From: Rhodobacteraceae bacterium WD3A24
Lineage (GTDB): Bacteria > Pseudomonadota > Alphaproteobacteria > Rhodobacterales > Rhodobacteraceae
Direction of reading: 5' to 3'
NCBI GenBank assembly: GCA_002967695.1
Contig: PUHN01000017.1
Coordinates: 1 to 58,111, forward strand
DNA length: 58,111 nt
Position numbers and translations under genes: made by a program
Part shown: one piece after another, positions 9,243-21,370 of the stretch
Position numbering within the stretch: position 1 is the first letter of the stretch
Layout of the letters: the number at the start of each line of letters is the position of its first letter
Notes under the pieces: generated by a model
What the model was told of the DNA's origin: nothing
The model's input: only the letters and a program-made list of their open reading frames with translations
Databases searched by the model: none

Positions 9243-9728
9243 TCAGAGCGCCATGACCAGACAGGTGGTCGAGCCGGTCGCGTAAAGGCGGCCGTCCTCG
9301 ACGCCGCGAAGCTCGGCGGCGGCGACGACCGTCGAGCGGCCCGAATGCTGGACCTCGGCGCGGGCCTCGATCTCGGTGCCCAGCGCCAGCGCGCGGGTGA
9401 TGTTTATCTTGTATTCGAGCGTCGTGTACCAGAAGCCCCTTGGCACGCGGGTCATCACCGCGCAGCCCATCGCGCTGTCGAGAAGCGTGCCGTACCAGCC
9501 CCCATGCACCGCGCCCACCGGATTGGTGTGTTCGAATCCGGGCGTGCCGCGAAAGGCGACCACGCCATCCTCAACGCTGTGGAGCCGGTAGTTCAGCAGC
9601 CCCGAGATGGTGGGCCGGGCGACGCGGCCCGCGAGCATCGCGTCCATGAACTCGCGCCCCGACATCGAGGCCAGCGTCGCGCGGTCGGGCAGGTCCCCGG
9701 GGCCCCGGGCGATGTACTGGTCGGTCAT
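9243..9728 (-). CDS. PaaI-family hotdog thioesterase
   Basis: Hotdog-fold thioesterases hydrolyse acyl-CoA esters. The 161 residues contain GAVHGGWYGTLLDSAMG near residue 73, the HGG signature of this family, followed by the long central strand TTLEYKINITRAL. It starts 7 bases after the CoxL-like gene on the same strand, so the two are probably one transcript. Its substrate cannot be told. The partnership with a molybdenum hydroxylase suggests catabolism of an aromatic or heterocyclic acid, which is inference. Confidence 0.85.
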   Translation of the reverse strand: MTDQYIARGPGDLPDRATLASMSGREFMDAMLAGRVARPTISGLLNYRLHSVEDGVVAFRGTPGFEHTNPVGAVHGGWYGTLLDSAMGCAVMTRVPRGFWYTTLEYKINITRALALGTEIEARAEVQHSGRSTVVAAAELRGVEDGRLYATGSTTCLVMAL

Positions 9729-9735
9729 GGCGGTG

Positions 9736-12033
9736 TCAGCGGCCCGCGCGCGCCGACTGAATCCACGACCAGACGCGGTCGGGCGTCAGCGGCATGTCCA
9801 CGCGCGCGACCCCCTCGGCAGCCAGCGCATCGCGCGCGGCATTGGCGATGGCGGCCAGCGCGCCGACCGTGCCGGCCTCGCCGCAGCCCTTCATGCCCAG
9901 CGGGTTGGCCGTGGAGGGCACGGGATGCGAGACGAAGCGGATCGGCGGCAGGTCATCCGCCCTGGGCATGGCGTAGTCCATGAAGGTCGCGGTCAGAAGC
10001 TGGCCGGACTCGTCATGGGCGACATGCTCGGTCACGGCCTGTCCGAAGCCCTGCGCCACGCCGCCATGGATCTGCCCCTCGGCAAGCTGCGGATGGAGCA
10101 GGTTGCCCAGATCGTCGACCACCGTGTAGCGGTCGAGGCGCAGCTTGCCGGTCTCGGGGTCGATCTCGACCTCGGCGACATGCGCGCCGTTGGGGTAGGA
10201 CCGGCCGTCGAGCGTCGTCTCGGCGTGGTGGCGAAGCAGGTCGTCGCGGCCGCGCTGGCGGGCCAGTTCGGCGGCCTCCAGCATGGTCAGGGTGCGGTTG
10301 GAGCCCTCGGCGCGGAAGGCGCCCTCGTCGAAGCTCACCGCGTCGGGGGCGACGTCGAGTTCCCCGGCCAGGAAGGGCGCGAAGGCCGAGATCATCCGCT
10401 CGACCGTGGCGATGGTGGCCGCCGACTGCACCGTGACCGAGCGCGAGCCGCCCGTGCCCCCGCCCTTGGCGATCAGGTCGCTGTCGCCCTGCACAACATG
10501 GATGGACTCCAGCGGGATGCCGGTCCGGTCGGAGAGGAACTGGGCATAGACCGTCTCGTGGCCCTGCCCGTTGGACTGGGTGCCCACGAAGAGCGACGCG
10601 GTGCCGTCATCGTTGAAGGCGACGGTAGCGCCCTCGGTCGGGTCGCCGAGGATCGCCTCGATATAGTAGGACAGGCCCAGCCCGCGCAGCTTGCCGCGGG
10701 CCTCCGAGTCGGCGCGGCGGGCGGCGAATCCGTCCGCGTCGGCCTCCTCATGGGCGTGGTCGAGCACCTCGGCGAAGGCGCCCACATCGTACAGCTCGCC
10801 CACCTGCGTGCGGTAGGGGAACGCGTCGGGCGCGATGAAGTTCTTCCGGCGCAGGGTCCAGGGATCGACGCCGAGCTCGCGCGCGGCGTGGTCCATCGTG
10901 CGCTCCAGCGTGTAGATCGCCTCGGGCCGGCCGGCGCCGCGATAGGCGTCCATCTGCACGGTGTTGGTATAGACGCCCCGCGCGCGCAGGTGGGTCTGCG
11001 GGATGTGATAGGTGCCCGTCATCACCTTGGAGAACAGCTGCGACTGGATCGCCTGCCCGAAATTGGAGTTGTAGGCGCCCAGGTTCGAGACCACATCGAC
11101 CCTGTAGCCGAGAAGGCGATGATCGGCGTCGAAGGCCATCTCGGCCTTCGTCACGAGGTCGCGCCCGCCATTGTCGCTGAGCATCGCCTCGGTGCGCCCC
11201 GACATCCAGTGCACCGGCCGCTCCAGCCGGCGCGCGGCCTCGGCCACGGCGAAATACTCGGGGTACATGAAGCCTTTCATCCCGAAGCCGCCGCCCACGT
11301 CGGGCGTGGTGACATGCACCTTGTCCTCGGGCAGGCCGAAGGCCTTCATCAACTGGGTCTTGGGCCCCCACACGCCCTGGCTGCCAAGGCACAGATGCAG
11401 CCGCCCGCCCTGCCACTCCGCCCAGGAGCCGCGCGGCTCCATCGAGTTGACGATGATGCGGTTGTCCTCGAGCGTGATCTCCACGCGATGGGCCGCGTCG
11501 GCGAAGGCGGACTCCACTTCATCGGGGTCGCCGACCTGGAAGTCGTAGGCCACGTTCTCGGGCGCCTCGGGGTGAATCTGCGGCCCGCCCGGCTGCGGGT
11601 CCACATGGGCGGGCAACGCCTTGTAGTCGGGTGCGATCAGCTCGGCCGCGTCGCGCGCCTGCTCGAGCGTGTCGGCGACGATCAGCACGACCGGCTCGCC
11701 CACATAGCGCACGCGCCCCTTGGCGAGCATCGGGCGCATAGGCGCGGCGGCGCGGCTGCCATCGGCATTGGTGACGGTCGTCCCCTTCATGGCGATGTCC
11801 ATGCCGGCGGCTTCCATGTCTTCGGCGGTCAGCACCAGATGCACGCCCGCAGCGGCGCGGGCGGTGGCGAGGTCGAGGCTCGCGATCTCGGCATGGGCCA
11901 CCTCGGCGCGCAGGAAATGGGCGCGCAGCGCCTGCTTGGGTGCGGTGTCGTCGAGGTAGCGGCCATGGCCGGTGAGCAGCCGCGTGTCCTCGACGCGGCT
12001 GACGGTCTGACTCTTGCCGAAAGATGCGTTCAT
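9736..12033 (-). CDS. Molybdopterin-binding large subunit, xanthine dehydrogenase/CoxL family (form II)
   Basis: This is the catalytic subunit of a molybdenum hydroxylase, 765 residues. The active-site loop reads AYRGAGR (363-369), the form II signature, and not the AYxCSFR of true aerobic CO dehydrogenase, so it most likely oxidises an organic substrate. The Mo-site glutamate segment MKGCGEAGTVGAL is present near the C-terminus. N-terminal entry: DTRLLTGHGRYLDD. The FAD and iron-sulfur partners are not adjacent. Candidate partners lie at 50.1-51.4 kb. It is co-directional with the thioesterase. Confidence 0.9.
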   Translation of the reverse strand: MNASFGKSQTVSRVEDTRLLTGHGRYLDDTAPKQALRAHFLRAEVAHAEIASLDLATARAAAGVHLVLTAEDMEAAGMDIAMKGTTVTNADGSRAAAPMRPMLAKGRVRYVGEPVVLIVADTLEQARDAAELIAPDYKALPAHVDPQPGGPQIHPEAPENVAYDFQVGDPDEVESAFADAAHRVEITLEDNRIIVNSMEPRGSWAEWQGGRLHLCLGSQGVWGPKTQLMKAFGLPEDKVHVTTPDVGGGFGMKGFMYPEYFAVAEAARRLERPVHWMSGRTEAMLSDNGGRDLVTKAEMAFDADHRLLGYRVDVVSNLGAYNSNFGQAIQSQLFSKVMTGTYHIPQTHLRARGVYTNTVQMDAYRGAGRPEAIYTLERTMDHAARELGVDPWTLRRKNFIAPDAFPYRTQVGELYDVGAFAEVLDHAHEEADADGFAARRADSEARGKLRGLGLSYYIEAILGDPTEGATVAFNDDGTASLFVGTQSNGQGHETVYAQFLSDRTGIPLESIHVVQGDSDLIAKGGGTGGSRSVTVQSAATIATVERMISAFAPFLAGELDVAPDAVSFDEGAFRAEGSNRTLTMLEAAELARQRGRDDLLRHHAETTLDGRSYPNGAHVAEVEIDPETGKLRLDRYTVVDDLGNLLHPQLAEGQIHGGVAQGFGQAVTEHVAHDESGQLLTATFMDYAMPRADDLPPIRFVSHPVPSTANPLGMKGCGEAGTVGALAAIANAARDALAAEGVARVDMPLTPDRVWSWIQSARAGR

Positions 12034-12100
12034 CGCCTGCTCCCAATGCCGGTGTCGCGGCGGCGCAGGGTAATGGATCGGCGCGGGCTGTCCACCCCGC

Positions 12101-13240
12101 TCAGGCCAGCCGGCGCACCGTGGCGAAGTCGAGCGCGCCGAAGCCGTTGAACCGCGTGGCGGTCACCGTCGAATAGGCGCCCGCGCCGTGGAACAGCACG
12201 AAATCCTCTTCGGCGGTGTCGGCGGGCAGGGCGACCTCGCCGGGCAGGCGGTCCACGCTGTCGCAGGTGGGGCCGAAGACGATGCGCGGGCGCGCCGGGC
12301 CGCGGCGGGGCGCGCCCGAAGGGGCGAGCACGGAAATCCGCTCGGGCATCCCCACAAGCGCAGATTCGGCGAGTGCGCCGTAGAGGCCGTCATTGAGGAA
12401 CACCGCCGCATCGTCACGGATCGCGCGCACGCGCGTGGCCAGGGTGACACTGTCAGCCACCATCGCCCGGCCCGGCTCGCAGACCAGCGCCGGCATCCGC
12501 GCGCCGAAGGCCGCGCGCGCGCTTTGCGCGATTGCCTCGAACAGCGGCTCGAGCGCCGGCGGCGCCCCCGTGCGCCGGTGGGAGGGAAACCCGCCGCCCA
12601 CATTGAGCCGCGCCAGCCGCACGCCGGCGCGCCGGGCGATGTCGGCGGCGGCGTCGACATAGGCTGCCCAGGCGGTGGGCTCGGTGCACTGGGTGCCGGG
12701 ATGGAAGGTCAGCGACGGCGTGAAGCCCAGCCGCGCCACCTCGGCGAGAAGCGTCACGGCCGCCTCGGGCGCGGCACCGAACTTGGCGCCGAAGTCATAG
12801 GCCGCGCCCGCCACGGGCAGCTTGAAGCGCACCGCGATCTCCGCCCCGCCGGGCACCTGCGCGGCGAGTTTGGCCAGCTCCGAATGCGAATCGACCGACC
12901 ATGAGCACACCCCCGCCGCGACCCCCGCGGCGATCTCGGCGCGGCTGCGCACGGGGTTGTTGTAGTGCATCGCCGCGCCGGGGACGAGCCGGCGGACCAG
13001 CGCGATCTCGGCCGGCGAGGCCACGTCGAAGCCCCGCACCCCGGCGGCGGCGAGATTCTCGATGACCATGTCATCGGGATTGGCCTTGACCGCATAGGTC
13101 ACCAGCCCCGGAAAGCCGCGCAGGATGCGTTGCGCCGCGTCCTGCAGCGCGGTGGGCGCGAAATACAGCACCGGGTTCTGCGGCGTGTGCGCGCGCAAAT
13201 GCTCCTGCGGGGTCGTCCAGAGTGATTTCGCCAGTCCCAT
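12101..13240 (-). CDS. Fold-III PLP decarboxylase, ornithine/lysine decarboxylase type
   Basis: The 379-residue protein belongs to the alanine-racemase-fold decarboxylases that make putrescine or cadaverine. The PLP lysine is in YAVKANPD (about residue 56). Other marks are FHPGTQC, the GGGF phosphate loop (LNVGGGFPSHR), CEPGRAMVADS, and GPTCDSVDRL, which carries the active-site Cys and Asp of ornithine decarboxylases. It is divergent from an Lrp-type regulator with only 141 bases between them. The start at 13240 (MGLAKSLWTTPQEHL) fits the family. Substrate could be ornithine, lysine or both. Confidence 0.87.
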   Translation of the reverse strand: MGLAKSLWTTPQEHLRAHTPQNPVLYFAPTALQDAAQRILRGFPGLVTYAVKANPDDMVIENLAAAGVRGFDVASPAEIALVRRLVPGAAMHYNNPVRSRAEIAAGVAAGVCSWSVDSHSELAKLAAQVPGGAEIAVRFKLPVAGAAYDFGAKFGAAPEAAVTLLAEVARLGFTPSLTFHPGTQCTEPTAWAAYVDAAADIARRAGVRLARLNVGGGFPSHRRTGAPPALEPLFEAIAQSARAAFGARMPALVCEPGRAMVADSVTLATRVRAIRDDAAVFLNDGLYGALAESALVGMPERISVLAPSGAPRRGPARPRIVFGPTCDSVDRLPGEVALPADTAEEDFVLFHGAGAYSTVTATRFNGFGALDFATVRRLA

Positions 13241-13308
13241 GTCGCCTGTCCTGCCCGGCCCCGCCTTGCGGGGCGATCCGCCTTGTCCGAAGATGTGCCG
13301 AATAACCG

Positions 13309-13371
13309 CCATTTTCACCGATCAAAATGGTTTTTTTGTGGATTTCGGCCGATAGAATGACGAAAATTTCG
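13309..13371. promoter_or_regulatory. Cluster of palindromes between the decarboxylase and Lrp genes
   Basis: Three inverted repeats lie in 63 bases: CCATTTT with AAAATGG (13309-13315 and 13324-13330, 8-base loop, followed by seven T), the palindrome TCGGCCGA (13345-13352), and CGAAA-A-TTTCG (13361-13371). The last lies 11 bases from the lrp start codon. They are candidate operators for the divergently encoded regulator, controlling both promoters. Confidence 0.5.
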
Positions 13372-13381
13372 GCGATCCGAC

Positions 13382-13813
13382 ATGGATGAACTCGATCGGG
13401 CGCTTATCGCCCAGCTTTCCGGCAATGCGCGGATGTCGCTGGCCACGCTGGCGCGGCGGCTCGGCGTGGCCCGTTCGACCGCGCAGGCGCGGCTGGAGCG
13501 GCTGGAGCGTTCGGGCCGCATCGCCGGCTACACCCTGCGTCTGGGCGAAGAGGTTCGCGAAGGTCGCATCGGCGCGACGGTGTTGCTGCAGATCGAGCCG
13601 CGCGCCCAGGCCGGGGTGCTGGCACGTCTGCGTGCGCTGCCCGAGGTCGAGCGCATCCACACCACCTCGGGGCGGTTCGATCTTCTCGTCCAGCTCGTCG
13701 CGGCCACCCCGGCGGCGCTCGACGGGGTGCTCGACCGAATCGGCGCCGCGACGGGCGTGCGCTCGTCGGAAAGCCTGATCCATCTGGCCACCAAGATCGA
13801 CCGTTCGCTCTAG
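13382..13813 (+). CDS. Lrp/AsnC-family transcriptional regulator
   Basis: The 143-residue protein has an N-terminal helix-turn-helix (ALIAQLSGNARMSLATLARR, recognition helix ARSTAQARLERLERSG) followed by the ligand-binding domain (from about residue 60). It is divergent from the decarboxylase and shares a short spacer with palindromes, so control of that gene and of itself is likely. Effector would plausibly be an amino acid or polyamine. Confidence 0.9.
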   Translation: MDELDRALIAQLSGNARMSLATLARRLGVARSTAQARLERLERSGRIAGYTLRLGEEVREGRIGATVLLQIEPRAQAGVLARLRALPEVERIHTTSGRFDLLVQLVAATPAALDGVLDRIGAATGVRSSESLIHLATKIDRSL

Positions 13814-13895
13814 CGGGCGGGAGGCGGCCCTTTTCCTCGCCTCGCGGCCACGCTAAACACCGCGCGACGTCACGCGCCCGAGAGGATCGCCCGCC

Positions 13896-16808
<2,913 letters not shown>

Positions 16809-16843
16809 GACGCGCCCGCGCCGGGCGCAGATAGGAGGAGCCC

Positions 16844-17953
16844 ATGAGCGGACCACGCTACACCGACGTCGTCGCGGGGCTGCCCGCCAATGTGCCCTTC
16901 GTTGGCCCCGAGGCGCATCAGCGCGAGACCGGCCGTGTCTTTCGCGCGCGGTTGGGCGCGAACGAGAGCGTCTTCGGCCCCTCGCCGAAGGCCGTGGAGG
17001 CGATGCGTGAGGCCGCCGCCGGTGCCTGGATGTATGGCGACTCCGAGAGTCACGATCTGCGTCACGCGCTGGCCGGTGCGCACGGCGTCGCCCCCGAGAA
17101 CATCATGGTGGGTGAGGGGATCGACGGGCTTCTGGGCAACCTCGTGCGGCTCGTGGTCGCGCCGGGCGACGCGGTCGTGACCACGGACGGGGCCTATCCG
17201 ACCTTCAACTACCATGTCGCGGGCTTCGGGGGCGTGCTGCACAAGGTGCCCTTCTCCGGCGACCACGAGGACCCCGACGCGCTGATCGACAAGGCCGCCG
17301 AGACCGGCGCGAAGCTCGTCTACCTGTCGAACCCCAACAACCCGATGGGCAGCCGCCACCCCGCCGCGACGGTCGCGCGCATGGTCGAGCGGGTGCCCGA
17401 GGGCACGCTGATGGTCCTCGACGAGGCCTATGTCGAGTTCGCCCCCGACGGCACCGCGCCGGCGATCGAGGCGGAAGATCCGCGCGTGATCCGCATGCGC
17501 ACCTTTTCCAAGGCCTACGGGCTGGCCGGGGCGCGGGTGGGCTATGCCATCGGCGCGGCGGACCTGATCGCGCGCTTCGACAGGATCCGCAATCATTTCG
17601 GCATGACCCGGATCAGCCAAGCCGGCGCGCTGGCCGCGCTGGGCGACCGGGACTGGCTGGCCCATGTTCAGGGCGAAGTCGATCGCGCCCGCAGGCGCAT
17701 GGCCGGGATCGCCACGGCGAACGGGCTGGAGGCGCTGCCCTCGGCCACGAACTTCGTCGCGATCGACTGCGGCCGGGATGGCGACTTCGCCCGCGCGGTA
17801 CTGGCCGAGATGATGTCGCGCGACCTGTTCGTGCGCATGCCCGGCGTTGCGCCGCAGGACCGCTGCATCCGCGTGAGCTGCGGCACGCCCGCCGACCTCG
17901 ACGTTCTGGAGGAGGTGTTGCCGCAGGCGCTGGCGGCCGCGCGGGGTGGTTGA
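16844..17953 (+). CDS. PLP-dependent aminotransferase, histidinol-phosphate aminotransferase-like
   Basis: The 369-residue class I/II aminotransferase has the HisC-like order LGANESVFGPSPK near residue 37, YLSNPNNPMGS, LDEAYVEF and the PLP lysine in TFSKAYGLAGARVG. A strong ribosome site (ggagg) precedes the ATG at 16844. No his genes are nearby. It may be a second HisC paralogue or an aromatic or other amino-acid aminotransferase. Confidence 0.87.
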   Translation: MSGPRYTDVVAGLPANVPFVGPEAHQRETGRVFRARLGANESVFGPSPKAVEAMREAAAGAWMYGDSESHDLRHALAGAHGVAPENIMVGEGIDGLLGNLVRLVVAPGDAVVTTDGAYPTFNYHVAGFGGVLHKVPFSGDHEDPDALIDKAAETGAKLVYLSNPNNPMGSRHPAATVARMVERVPEGTLMVLDEAYVEFAPDGTAPAIEAEDPRVIRMRTFSKAYGLAGARVGYAIGAADLIARFDRIRNHFGMTRISQAGALAALGDRDWLAHVQGEVDRARRRMAGIATANGLEALPSATNFVAIDCGRDGDFARAVLAEMMSRDLFVRMPGVAPQDRCIRVSCGTPADLDVLEEVLPQALAAARGG

Positions 17954-18047
17954 GCCGGCCCCGCGCCGCTTGCGCGGGCAGGGCTGTGCGGCTACACCGC
18001 CCGGCGAGGGCGCGCGTTCACGCCGCCGCCGGGAAAGGGGCGAATGC

Positions 18048-18761
18048 ATGCACCGCAGCGGGAGGGACGAGAACCCGAAGGACGTGCTGCAAGGCCGCGC
18101 GGACATCGAGCGCGCACCGCCCGCCGCCCCCGGATTTTCCTGCCCCGTGGCGCGGCGGCAGGCGTGGTGGGATTTCCAGCTTCGCGATCATGGCGTGTTG
18201 CGCGCGCTCTATGCGAATTTCCACGAGATCGCGCCGGGGGTCTACCGTTCCAGCCAGCCGGCGCCGCGCCAGCTTGCGCGCTACTGCCGGCGGCGGGGGT
18301 TGCGGGCGGTGCTTAATCTGCGCGGCGACAAGATCTCGAGCAACTATCAGTTCGAACGCGAGGCCTGCGCCCGGCTGGGGCTGGCATTGCATGATCACAG
18401 GCTTCAGGCGCGCCGGGCGGCCTCGCGGGCCGAGCTTCTCAGGCTCGCAGAACTCATGCGCCGGATCGAGCGGCCGTTCCTGATGCATTGCAAGTCGGGC
18501 GCCGATCGCACGGGCTTTGCCGCGGCGCTCTACCTCGTCATGATCGAGGGTCAGCCGGTCGAGGCCGCGCGCCGGCAACTCCACTGGCGTTACATGCATT
18601 TCAGGGCCGGGCCGGCGGGTATTCTCGATCACTTTTTCGACGCCTACGCAGCTGCGCGCGCGCGCAGCGGGATCGCTCTGCATGACTGGATCGAGTGCGA
18701 ATACGACCCCGGCACACTTGCCGCCGGTTTCTCCCGGAGGCGCGGCCGCAAGGATGACTGA
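18048..18761 (+). CDS. CX5R phosphatase (protein tyrosine/dual-specificity phosphatase-like)
   Basis: The 237-residue protein has the phosphatase loop HCKSGADRTG (Cys-x5-Arg, around residue 146) and upstream GVYRSSQPAPRQL and VLNLRG elements typical of bacterial dual-specificity phosphatases. The ATG at 18048 is preceded by gaaagggg. The gene ends inside the start of the exporter gene (ATGACTGA, 8-base overlap), so the two are translationally coupled. Substrate could be a phosphoprotein, phospholipid or lipid A-type phosphate; coupling to a lipid-exporter-like protein favours a lipid, as inference only. Confidence 0.8.
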   Translation: MHRSGRDENPKDVLQGRADIERAPPAAPGFSCPVARRQAWWDFQLRDHGVLRALYANFHEIAPGVYRSSQPAPRQLARYCRRRGLRAVLNLRGDKISSNYQFEREACARLGLALHDHRLQARRAASRAELLRLAELMRRIERPFLMHCKSGADRTGFAAALYLVMIEGQPVEAARRQLHWRYMHFRAGPAGILDHFFDAYAAARARSGIALHDWIECEYDPGTLAAGFSRRRGRKDD

Positions 18762-20526
18762 CGCTGCCACGGGAAACAGCCGCGCCGGGGATCGCCGCCT
18801 CGCGCGCTGGCTTTGGCGGCACTATGTGCGCCGCCGGCTCCCGTGGGTCGCCGCAGGGATGGTTCTGATGGCGCTCGAGGGCAGCTCGATGGGCGCGCTC
18901 AGTTACATGATCCAGCCGATGTTCGATGACGTCTTCTCCCAGGGGCGCAGCGGCGCGCTGGTGTGGGTGGCGCTGGCCATCGCGGGGCTGTTCATCCTGC
19001 GCGCGCTGGCGGGGATGGGCCACCGCGTCATCATGTCGGCGGTCGGCGAGCGGGTCGCCGCCGAGTTGCAGACCGATCTGCTGCGCCATCTCATGACGCT
19101 CGACCACGGGTTCTATCACGGCCACTCGCCGGGCAATCTGATCGAACGCGTCCGCGGCGACAGCCGTGCGGTGATCGGCATCTTCCGCAGCGTTCTGGCC
19201 GCGCTGGGCCGCGACGCGGTCGCGCTGGTGTCGCTGTTTTCGGTGGCGCTGTGGATCGACTGGGCCTGGACGCTGATCGCGCTTGTCGGCGCGCCGTTGC
19301 TGATCCTGCCGATCGCGCTGCTGCAGCGGCTGGTGCGCCGGCTGAGCCGCGCGGCGCGCGAGGCCGCCGCGCACAGTTCCAACCGGCTCGACGAGATATT
19401 CCACGGGATCAACACCGTTCAGCTTTCGGGCACCGAAGAGCGCGAGGCCGGGCGCTTCGGCGACGTGATCGACACCTATGTGGGCCGGCAGGTGCGCGCG
19501 CAGGCCAGTTCGGCGGGAATCCCGGCCATGCTCGACATCGTCGCGGCCATCGGGTTCGGCGCGGTGCTCACCTATGGCGGCATGCAGATCATCGAGGGCG
19601 ACAAGACCGTCGGCGAGTTCATGAGTTTTTTCACCGCCATGGCGCTGGTGTTCGAGCCGCTGCGCCGGCTCGGCGCGATCAGCGGCACCTGGCAGACCGC
19701 GCTCGCCAGCCTGGAGCGGATTTACGCCATCTTCTCCACGCGGCCGCGGGTGACCAGCCCGGCCCGGCCCACCGCGCGCCCGCCGGCGCGTGAGGATGCC
19801 GGCGTCGAACTGGCCGGTGTGACCTTTGCCTATGACGCGGCGCCGGTGCTGCAGGACGTCTCCTTTAGGGCCGAGCCGGGCCGGCGCACCGCACTTGTCG
19901 GGCCGTCGGGGGCGGGCAAGAGCACGGTTTTCGCCCTGCTCACGCGGCTGGCCGATCCGCAGGACGGGCGGGTCTGCGTGGGCGGGCGCGATGTGCGCGA
20001 CATGGACCTCGCCGCGCTGCGCGCGATGTATTCGGTCGTCGCCCAGGACGCGGCGCTGTTCGACGAGACGCTGCGCGACAATGTGCTCATGGGCCGGAGC
20101 GGGGTGAGCGAGGCGCAGTTGCGCGAGGCGCTCGACGCCGCGCATGTCACCGAGTTCCTGCCGATGCTTCCCAACGGGCTCGACACGCCGGTGGGGCCGC
20201 GCGGCTCGGCCTTGTCGGGTGGGCAGCGACAGCGGGTGGCCATCGCGCGGGCATTGCTGCGCGACGCGCCGATCCTGCTTCTCGACGAGGCGACATCGGC
20301 GCTCGACGCGAAGTCCGAGGCGGTGGTGCAGCAAGCGCTCGACCGGCTGTCGCAGGGGCGCACGACGCTGGTGATCGCGCACAGGCTGGCCACGGTGCGC
20401 GAGGCCGACAAGATCATCGTGATGTCCGGCGGGCGGGTCGTCGACGAGGGGCGCCACGAGACGCTTCTGGCGCGCGGCGGCGTTTATGCCGATCTGTGCC
20501 GCCTGCAGTTTCAGGATCATGCCTGA
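18754..20526 (+). CDS. ABC exporter, MsbA-like (fused permease-ATPase)
   Basis: This 590-residue half-transporter has about six membrane helices (residues 30-310) and one ATPase domain. Walker A is GPSGAGKST, the signature is LSGGQRQR, Walker B is ILLLDEATSALD, and the switch His is in VIAHRLATV. Homologues export lipid A core, other lipids or peptides. The start at 18754 overlaps the phosphatase gene. A paralogue lies at 29706-31547 in this window, so one of the two may be the essential MsbA and the other specialised. Confidence 0.9.
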   Translation: MTDAATGNSRAGDRRLARWLWRHYVRRRLPWVAAGMVLMALEGSSMGALSYMIQPMFDDVFSQGRSGALVWVALAIAGLFILRALAGMGHRVIMSAVGERVAAELQTDLLRHLMTLDHGFYHGHSPGNLIERVRGDSRAVIGIFRSVLAALGRDAVALVSLFSVALWIDWAWTLIALVGAPLLILPIALLQRLVRRLSRAAREAAAHSSNRLDEIFHGINTVQLSGTEEREAGRFGDVIDTYVGRQVRAQASSAGIPAMLDIVAAIGFGAVLTYGGMQIIEGDKTVGEFMSFFTAMALVFEPLRRLGAISGTWQTALASLERIYAIFSTRPRVTSPARPTARPPAREDAGVELAGVTFAYDAAPVLQDVSFRAEPGRRTALVGPSGAGKSTVFALLTRLADPQDGRVCVGGRDVRDMDLAALRAMYSVVAQDAALFDETLRDNVLMGRSGVSEAQLREALDAAHVTEFLPMLPNGLDTPVGPRGSALSGGQRQRVAIARALLRDAPILLLDEATSALDAKSEAVVQQALDRLSQGRTTLVIAHRLATVREADKIIVMSGGRVVDEGRHETLLARGGVYADLCRLQFQDHA

Positions 20527-20599
20527 CCCCCCCCCTGTGCGGGTGCGGCGCGCGCGCCTATATCGGCAGGGACATGCAACCACAGGAGGGCTGCCCGCG

Positions 20600-21370
20600 A
20601 TGGAGGCCGAACGCGCCGACGACCGAGAGATCCTCGATATCGCCGGAGAGGACCGTGCCGAGTTTCTGCAGGGGCTGGTGACCAACGACATCCACCCCCT
20701 TGAAGAAGACGGCGGCGGCATCGTCTACACCGCCATTCTCACGCCCCAGGGCAAGTATCTGGCCGATTTCTTCGTCGTCGCGCTTGCTGACGGGCGCTGG
20801 CTGATCGACGTGCACGAGTCGCTCGCCGAGGGGCTGGTCAAGCGCCTCAACCTCTACAAGCTGCGCGCCGATGTCACCGTCGCGCCGTCCGAGTTGAAGG
20901 TGGGGCGGGGTCTCGGACCCGCGCCGGAGGGGGCGTTGAGCGATCCGCGCCATCCGTCCCTGGGCTGGCGGCTCTACGCGCCCACGCCGGGGCGCGCGCC
21001 GGAGACCGACTGGGAGGCGCTGCGCATCGCCGCCTGTGTGCCGGAATCGGGGGTGGAACTGATCCCCGGCGAGACCTTCATCCTCGAAGCCGGGTTCGAG
21101 CGCCTCAACGGCGTCGATCACCGCAAGGGCTGCTATGTCGGCCAGGAGGTCACCGCGCGCATGAAGCACAAGACCGAGCTGCGCAAGGGCCTTGCCACCG
21201 TCCGGGTGGCGGGCGCGGCGGAGCCAGGAACCGAGATCGTGAACGCGCAAGGAAAGGCCGCCGGGCGGCTGTTCAGCCAGGCCGGCGGGCAGGGGATAGC
21301 GCATCTGCGCTATGACCGGGCGACGGGTGCGATGCAGGCCGGCGACGCGGTGGTCGAGCGCGCTGGCTAG
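20600..21370 (+). CDS. ygfZ: YgfZ-type tRNA-modifying/folate-binding protein
   Basis: YgfZ-type proteins use tetrahydrofolate and support assembly or repair of iron-sulfur enzymes. The 256 residues contain the family mark KGCYVGQEVTAR with the conserved Cys, and the N-terminal block AEFLQGLVTNDI. A Shine-Dalgarno sequence (caggagg) lies 10 bases before the ATG at 20600, deciding against longer starts that read back into the exporter gene. Confidence 0.92.
   Translation: MEAERADDREILDIAGEDRAEFLQGLVTNDIHPLEEDGGGIVYTAILTPQGKYLADFFVVALADGRWLIDVHESLAEGLVKRLNLYKLRADVTVAPSELKVGRGLGPAPEGALSDPRHPSLGWRLYAPTPGRAPETDWEALRIAACVPESGVELIPGETFILEAGFERLNGVDHRKGCYVGQEVTARMKHKTELRKGLATVRVAGAAEPGTEIVNAQGKAAGRLFSQAGGQGIAHLRYDRATGAMQAGDAVVERAG

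Noticed and set aside
9736-12033. True aerobic carbon monoxide dehydrogenase large subunit
   Set aside because: The active-site loop is AYRGAGR (form II), not AYxCSFR, and coxMS are not adjacent.
9607-12150. 847-codon plus-strand open frame opposite the CoxL-like gene
   Set aside because: Antisense shadow; no known domain, and the minus-strand gene has clear catalytic motifs.
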